Shown here one piece after another: positions 57,600 to 64,000 of a DNA stretch of 64,000 nt. Source of the DNA: Galdieria yellowstonensis (Eukaryota; Rhodophyta; Bangiophyceae; Galdieriales; Galdieriaceae); assembly GCA_026122205.1 (NCBI GenBank), contig JANCYU010000022.1, positions 277,493-341,492 on the forward strand, given 5' to 3'. A program made the translations under genes and the position numbers. Within the stretch, counting starts at the first letter, position 1; each line of letters opens with the position of its first letter. Under the pieces are notes generated by a model, which was not told the origin of the DNA, made no database searches, and worked only from the letters and a program-made list of their open reading frames with translations.

Positions 57600-60500
57600 A
57601 TGTAAAAAACATTCTCATTCTTTGACAAGTTCTATATAGGAAACTACAAAATCATTCAACGATCCTATAAAGTATCACGCCTGGGAGAATGCAGCATTGA
57701 GTTGATGAAAAAATGTCAATAATAGCAATCTTTTCAGCGATTTCAAAGAAGATAGGACAGCAGTTTGGAAACAACTGTCTCCGTTTGCTAGTCCCTATTC
57801 AACCATCGTACCTTTTTCAACTGATTTTACTGTAGCACATTGAGAATTAGGTCAGGAACAAGGTATACAGGAGGAACGATATCCAACGTCTAAAAGCCAC
57901 GGAGCGGTGCTGATGAGGTAAATGCAAGTTGCTAAAAAGCTCCAAGATAAAAACGCAGCCTACTGTGTCAAGTCACTCCAGCATAAACAAAGAATTGTAC
58001 AATCGAACTTGGCATCGTGCTTAAACTGCAACCACTTATATCGATCTACGACGGTGCCGGGCTTAGAATAATTATTATTGTCAGAGCAATTTATGTTACA
58101 TCAAGGCTGCTATACTGCATGCCCGAGTAGTCGACTCGTAATAAAGAAGCGTTATGAATGACTGCAGAGCAACTGTAATGCGTACAAATGACAAAAAGCC
58201 CTGATAATGGCAATTTACCGAGCTACTTTTTACATTGGATTGCAACTGTCAAGGAATAAACGTTTCCGCGTGCGATTTATCATTCCTCTATTGCTTTTTT
58301 GTCCAATGCTTCACTTGTCAAACATTTAAAGTTAACGCACGAAAACTGTATAAACGAAAATCTATTCGTTGCATAAAAAAACATAAAAAGGAACAAAGAT
58401 GTACTGCATGACAAAGAGGCCTAACGTATTCACTACTGTAGAGATATTGTAATGAATTGAAGTGACAAAAACCATGCATAGTGGCAATTCTCTTGGCGAT
58501 TTACAAGGATAGATTAGAACTGTCTTGGAATAACTGCTTCCTCGTACAATTCACGATTCAACCAATATTTTTTGTCCAATGCTCCATTTGCCACGCAATT
58601 AGAAATAAGGCAAGAAGAAAAATATGAAAACGTGACACGTCTCAGGTTATAAAAACATACAAAAGATACAATGTAACTGCAAGTAGTCAAAAACTTGATA
58701 ATATGCAATGCAGCAATTGAATTATACGTAAACCAACAGTGGTGCTGTCGAACTTATCTATGTTGGGCGACCCAACTGGCTTAACCTGCAGCAATTTAAA
58801 TCTACCCACAATGGTGTTGGGCACAGAAGATTTACTACCGTCAGAATACTTTTTACGTTATATCAAGGCTTATTCACTGTTTCGATGTCTTCTAGTTGTA
58901 TTAAAAAGGCTAACTGATTACATTAAATGCCGTTACAAGAATGGTATTGCAATAAAATTAACAAAAGACCTCAAAAAAGCCAATGCTCTCAGCAAAGAAC
59001 ATTACGAAAAGGGTACAAGGCAATGAGAACCAGTTCAATCATGCATAGAATAACAGTGGTACTATAAAATTGAGAATCGTTAGAAAACCGAGCTAGCTTA
59101 CACTGCAATAATTTGCATCTATTCACGAGGTTGTTGGGGGAAAGAGTAATTACGATTGTCAAATCGTGGTTACTTCACTGTTTCCCAGAATTGTGGACTT
59201 TAATAGGGAGACGTAGGCTTTTCGAAACGCTAGAAGCATTGTAATGCATCGAAATGACAAAAAGAATCCTCCATACTAAAAATCCACTCAGGCAATTCGG
59301 ACAATTTATTAGAATTGTCTAGATAGAGACAACTGCCTTCTTGTGCAAGCAACGATTCTACGTTGATTTTTTGTTCTTTGCTTTTATGGTAAAATTAAAT
59401 TATCGAAACGCCACCCTGCTCAAATTGTAAAAACAAAAGGAGGTAGAATAAACGCGAGCTGTTAAAAGGCATAACAAAAATGGTTCATTGAACTGTACTA
59501 GTTCAGTTAGGCATAAACTAAAAGCAGTATCTTCTCAAAGGACATCTTTGGAACAAACCAATTAACACTGCAGTACCCAGTATAAAGTTACGACGAAGTT
59601 GGTCGAGGAATACAAAGCACTGTTAAGGTACAATTTTCAATATATCAAGTTTGTTACCTTGCACTTCAGAGCGGTCGAATCGTGGCTAGGATGCATAATG
59701 AATACATGACACTACAGGTTCTGTAACACATTCGTAAAACCGAAAACAAAGATAATGGCAATAACAGTGATTTGCAACAATGGAATTGAACTGTTTAGAA
59801 ACAACTGATTCCTCGTCCAAGTCACGAAACAGCCAATGCTTTTTGTGACAACTGATCCTCTAGTCAGCCATTTAGAACTAACGTAATAATAAAGTTAAAA
59901 AAGCTTATCTCTATAGTTTATAAAACACAAGAGAAGGAAAAGTGTAGATACAAAATTTACAGAGACATTAAGAAATAGTTACCATGCACTGAGTCAATCC
60001 CATAAAGCATAGGTTGCTTACTGTACGATCAAATCCAGAATCAGTGGGCATCCAAGCGAGCTAAAACTGCAATAGGTTGTAGCGCTCCACGACGATGTTG
60101 GTCGTAAAATTTTTACAATAATCGAAACATATTTTAAGTCATATCAAGGCTGGTCCAACGTTTCAAATTCATCGACTTGTAACAAAGAGCTCTATAAAAA
60201 CATGCCACTACATGGCTTTTACATGCAGTAAAAAAGTACGAAAAAGCATGATCAATGGCTATCCACCAAGCAAAAACACGTATAGTACAAGGTACTGCAC
60301 TAGTTCAACTGTGCATTAACCAACAGTAGTACCATCAAAAATTTCTTTATTGCAATCCTCTCCGCTATTTACAACGATGGATCAGAACTGCGTAGGAATA
60401 ACTGATTCCTTGTATGCAATGCTCCACATGTCACACATTCTGAATCAAGGTAGGCATTAATTATGAGAACCTTATTTTCTATAGTATATAATACACAAAA

Positions 60501-63500
60501 AAGGGAGATAGTTTGACCACAAATTGGTTAGAGGCATGAAGAAAAAAAAATGCAATGCACCGCGTCAATCCAATGAAGACAGATGAATAATTGTACAATC
60601 GAATCGAGCATCCATGGGCATCAAAACGAGCCAACAACACAGCAACAGCTCGTATCAATCTAATGCGCTGTTGGGCAAAGAAGTTGTGATGGCCAAAGTA
60701 CATCTTCGTTTAGTTCAAGGTAGCTTCATCATTTGAGAGTCTTCGACTTGTAATAAAGAGATTTATGATCACATGACACCAAAGATATTGTACTACACTA
60801 AAATTAAAGGGAAAACATAAAAATGGCGACGATCCTTTTAGCAGAAAACCATTACTCAAAAGGCATTCATGGCACTGCAGCAACCCAGTCATGAATGAAC
60901 CAAGAGTGGTATCATCAAATTGAGAATCGTTGGGCAACCGAACGGGCTTTGATTGCAATGAGTTTGATTTATCCACCAGTGTTGGGCACAGAAGATTTAC
61001 TATAGTCAATTCGTGGTTACTTCAATGCTGTTCAGAATCCCTGGATTTGTAATAAGTCAAATTTTCAATGACACGAAAGGCATTGTGGTACATCAAATTG
61101 ACCAAAAAAAACTTCTTAATGGAAAGCTCTCTGCCAGTTCTAACAATAGATTACGGCTGCTTAGAGACCATTCTGTTTCCCCGTGCAAGATAATTTCCAA
61201 CCAACGATTTTTTTATTCTTTGTTACGCTTGCGATACAGTTAGAATTACAATCAATTAAATTATTGAAACAGAACCCTGTACATTGTATTCAAACATAAA
61301 GAAGAATGTAGCTTAAACGCAAATTGTTAAATAGCATTACAAAAAAGTTCATTGAACTATAGGAGTTCAATCATGCATAGACACACCAGTATTTTCTCAT
61401 TGGACAACGTTTTCCACAAACCGACTTGCACTGCAATGACCATCATAGCGTTACGACAAAATTGAACACAGGATACTGGGTATTGTCAAGGCACTTTTTC
61501 AGTTATGTCACTGTTCTTGCACGGCATTCCATTGTAGTCCGTTCAAAATGAAGAGTCATGACCATTAAATGACACAATACGTTTGATAAAGAATTAAATC
61601 ACAAAAAATAGCATTGGCAATCTCAGCGCTTCGCAACAATGGATTTGAACAGTCTAGAAACAGGTAACACCTCGAGCAAGACAGAAACAACCAATGACAA
61701 ATTGACAATTGCAATTCTGACCGCGTATTAAGATAAATGTAACATAGAAATCACGTACCCTGTATAGTTTATGAAGCACAAGAGAAGGTAGATGGCGTAG
61801 CCACAAATTGTAAAAACGCATTAGGGAAAAAGTACCATGCAGTGAGTCAATGCCGTAAAGTATAGACAAATAATTGTACAAGCGAGACGAGCATCAGTGG
61901 GTATCCAAACGAGCTAACACAGCAACAGCTTTTATCGGTTTTTGATGGTGTTCCACACAAAAGCTTAACAGTAGTCAAAGTACATTTTACCGTATGCCAA
62001 GGTTGTTTTATTGTTACATAGCCTTCAACTTCCAATTTCGAGGCCTAAAGAGTACATGGCATTAGAGGTATTGTACTGCAATAAAATTACAGAAACAAAC
62101 GATAATGGCGATCCTTTCAGCAGAAAACCATCACTCAAAAGTTACAAGGCACTGCAGCAGCTCAATCATGAATGAACCTAGAGTGGAAAAATCAAATTGA
62201 GGATTGTTGGGCAACTGTTGACTCAATAAGTTACATTTATCCATCACTGTTGGGCACCCAAGATTTACTATAATCAATTCGTGGTTACTTCATTGCTTTT
62301 CAGAGTCCTGGAATTGTAATAAGGAGAATGAAGCTTTCACTGACACTAGAGGCATTGTAATGCATCGTAATGACCAAAATAACCCTTCATAATGGAAACC
62401 ACTCAACCAGCTCTAAAAATTTGATGACAACTGTTTAGAGACCCCACTGCTTCTTCGTGTAAGCCATTTGTTCAACCAATGTCACTTTTTTCATTTGATA
62501 TACTTGTGCTCCAGTAGAAATTATATTCATATTAAATTATAGAGATGGAACCCTGCACATATTATAAAAACATAACAATTCGTGTAGCGTAAATGCAAAT
62601 TTGCCAAAAGAACGACAAAAAAGCTACATTGAACTGTGCTAGTTCAACTATGCAAAAACTACCAGGGGTATCTCCTCATTGGACACGTTTACAACAAGTC
62701 AACTTACACTGCAGTAGTCATTGTAGCACTACAACGAAGTAAAGCATGGAACGCTAAATATTATCAATGCACTTTTTTAATTGTACCACGATTATTGCAC
62801 GACATTTCAGAGAGGACTACTCGAAATGAGGAGGCATAATAATTAAATGACAATGTAGGCTTTGGAACATATTCACCTGACAAAAAAGCAATAGTAACGG
62901 CAATTGTCCCAACGATTTGCAGCAACGGATTTGAATTGTCTAAAGTCAACTAGCTCCTGGTGCAACTTACGAAACAACCAATGATACTTTGACAACTGCA
63001 ACTCTAGTGGCATATTTAGAATTAAGGTAAAAGTGCTATCTAAACGCTTACACTATATTTCTAATAAAACACAACAGAAGGAAGCTGCTATCGCCGCAAC
63101 TAGTTAAAACACAATGACGAAGAGGTCCATTCACCTAGCCAATTTAGTAAAGTTTAGACGAGGAATTCCACGATCGAGACGAGCATCAATGGGTATCCAA
63201 GCGAGATGACACTGCAACAGCTTTTACCAACCGAGGACGGCGTAGGGTACAAAATCTTTACAATAGTCAAGATGCATACCACGCCAAAGTAGCTTCATCG
63301 TCTCGAAGTAATCGCCTTGTACAAAGAAGGTTTAATAAATACGTGCCATTACAGTTATTGTATTGCAACGAAAGCAAGCAAAAAAGTTAATAATGGCAAT
63401 TCTTTAAGAAAGAGCATAACATAAGAGTCTGAGAGGTACCACCAATCCACTATTGCATAGCGCAACTATGGTACTATCGAGTTCAGTTGGGTTGCAAAAA

Positions 63501-63590
63501 TCAAGCTGGCTCAAAAAGAAAGAGCAGTAAGCACCTGCGACAAAGTTGAAACAGGTACACTTACTACAGTAATAATGATTTCTACGACGT
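57600..63590. repeat. Diverged subtelomeric repeat array, no genes
   Basis: About 6 kb built from old copies of related blocks. A CTGxTTCCTCGTxCAA..ACGA..CAACCAATG block recurs near 58265, 58535, 59335, 59800, 60395, 61165, 61660, 62445 and 62945. A block with GTTGGGCACAGAAGATTTACTA followed by TCAATTCGTGGTTACTTCA recurs near 58820, 59140, 60990 and 62250. The last four kilobases fit a higher-order unit of about 1.28 kb (61165 to 62445, 61660 to 62945, 60878 to 62147). ORFs in it are short and unrelated between copies, so it is treated as noncoding. Confidence 0.8.
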
Positions 63591-63615
63591 CACCAGATAG
63601 ATGCGTTTGGAAGGT

Positions 63616-64000
63616 GGGTTTATTTAGGGTTTATTTAGGGTTTACTAGGGTTTATTTAGGGTTTATTAGGGTTTATTTAGGGTTTATTAGGGTTTATTAG
63701 GGTTTATTTAGGGTTTATTAGGGTTTATTAGGGTTTATTAGGGTTTATTAGGGTTTATTTAGGGTTTATTAGGGTTTATTAGGGTTTATTAGGGTTTATT
63801 TAGGGTTTATTAGGGTTTATTAGGGTTTATTTAGGGTTTATTAGGGTTTATTTAGGGTTTATTTAGGGTTTATTAGGGTTTATTAGGGTTTATTAGGGTT
63901 TATTAGGGTTTATTTAGGGTTTATTTAGGGTTTATTAGGGTTTATTAGGGTTTATTAGGGTTTATTAGGGTTTATTAGGGTTTATTAGGGTTTATTAGGG
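63616..64000 (+). repeat. Telomere: mixed 10- and 11-nt repeats
   Basis: From 63619 to the window end are exactly 37 units. There are 25 ten-mers, 24 of them TTTATTAGGG and one TTTACTAGGG (third unit), and 12 eleven-mers TTTATTTAGGG. The G-rich strand runs 5' to 3' toward the right edge, as expected for a right chromosome end. The eleven-mers are scattered, and the last seven units are all ten-mers. Confidence 0.97.

Noticed and set aside
57600..63590. CRISPR-like or regular short repeat array
   Set aside because: Repeated blocks are long, diverged and irregularly spaced, with no constant short repeat and unique spacers; the context is a eukaryotic chromosome end.

Overview
The window looks like the right-hand end of a nuclear chromosome of a compact-genome eukaryotic alga, most likely a cyanidiophycean red alga such as Galdieria. 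That assignment is inference. It rests on very short introns (nearly all 41-53 nt, GTAAG/GTATG...AG), tight packing of genes on both strands, a eukaryotic gene set (MCM2, exocyst SEC8, complex I NDUFA2, COQ2, BEACH-WD40), paralogous sugar transporters, and a telomere at the right edge. No bacterial operon structure is seen.

Region 1 (1-31,506) is a dense housekeeping block. In order: a C-terminal fragment of an upstream gene; an RluA/RluD-type pseudouridine synthase; a giant BEACH-WD40 protein (3,229 aa); COQ2; NDUFA2, rebuilt here from four small exons; an organophosphate:phosphate antiporter-like transporter; an HMCES/YedK SRAP protein; glucose-6-phosphate dehydrogenase; MCM2 with a perfect E2F palindrome just upstream; a WDR20-like WD40 protein; an exocyst SEC8-like protein (eight exons); a truncated AMP-binding-like protein; aldose 1-epimerase; and a START-domain protein. 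Neighbours sit tens of bases apart, share 19-bp divergent promoter space, or overlap at their 3' ends.

Region 2 (31,507-57,600) is gene-poor and accessory. It holds a solitary 5S rRNA gene, two paralogous sugar-porter genes (36.3-38.0 and 41.7-43.5 kb) each with a divergently transcribed small gene or its relic, and poorly resolved multi-exon ORFs near 34.5-35.8 and 44 kb. It also holds a 1.3-kb diverged duplication (39.9-41.2 versus 52.3-53.6 kb) carrying decaying coding sequence, a Crinkler/RHS-type P-loop NTPase with a nuclease-like C-terminal domain (48.8-50.9 kb), and a 5'-truncated, frameshifted non-LTR reverse transcriptase (55.7-57.5 kb).

Region 3 (57,600-64,000) is the chromosome end: about 6 kb of old, diverged tandem repeats without genes, then 382 bp of telomere made of 37 units that mix a 10-mer (TTTATTAGGG) and an 11-mer (TTTATTTAGGG).

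Several housekeeping genes touch sugar and energy metabolism (aldose epimerase, G6PDH, phosphate-ester antiporter, two sugar porters, COQ2, NDUFA2). That fits a heterotrophy-capable alga, but nothing in the sequence shows that they are co-regulated. Splice junctions given below were worked out by hand from frame, GT/AG and conserved protein motifs.
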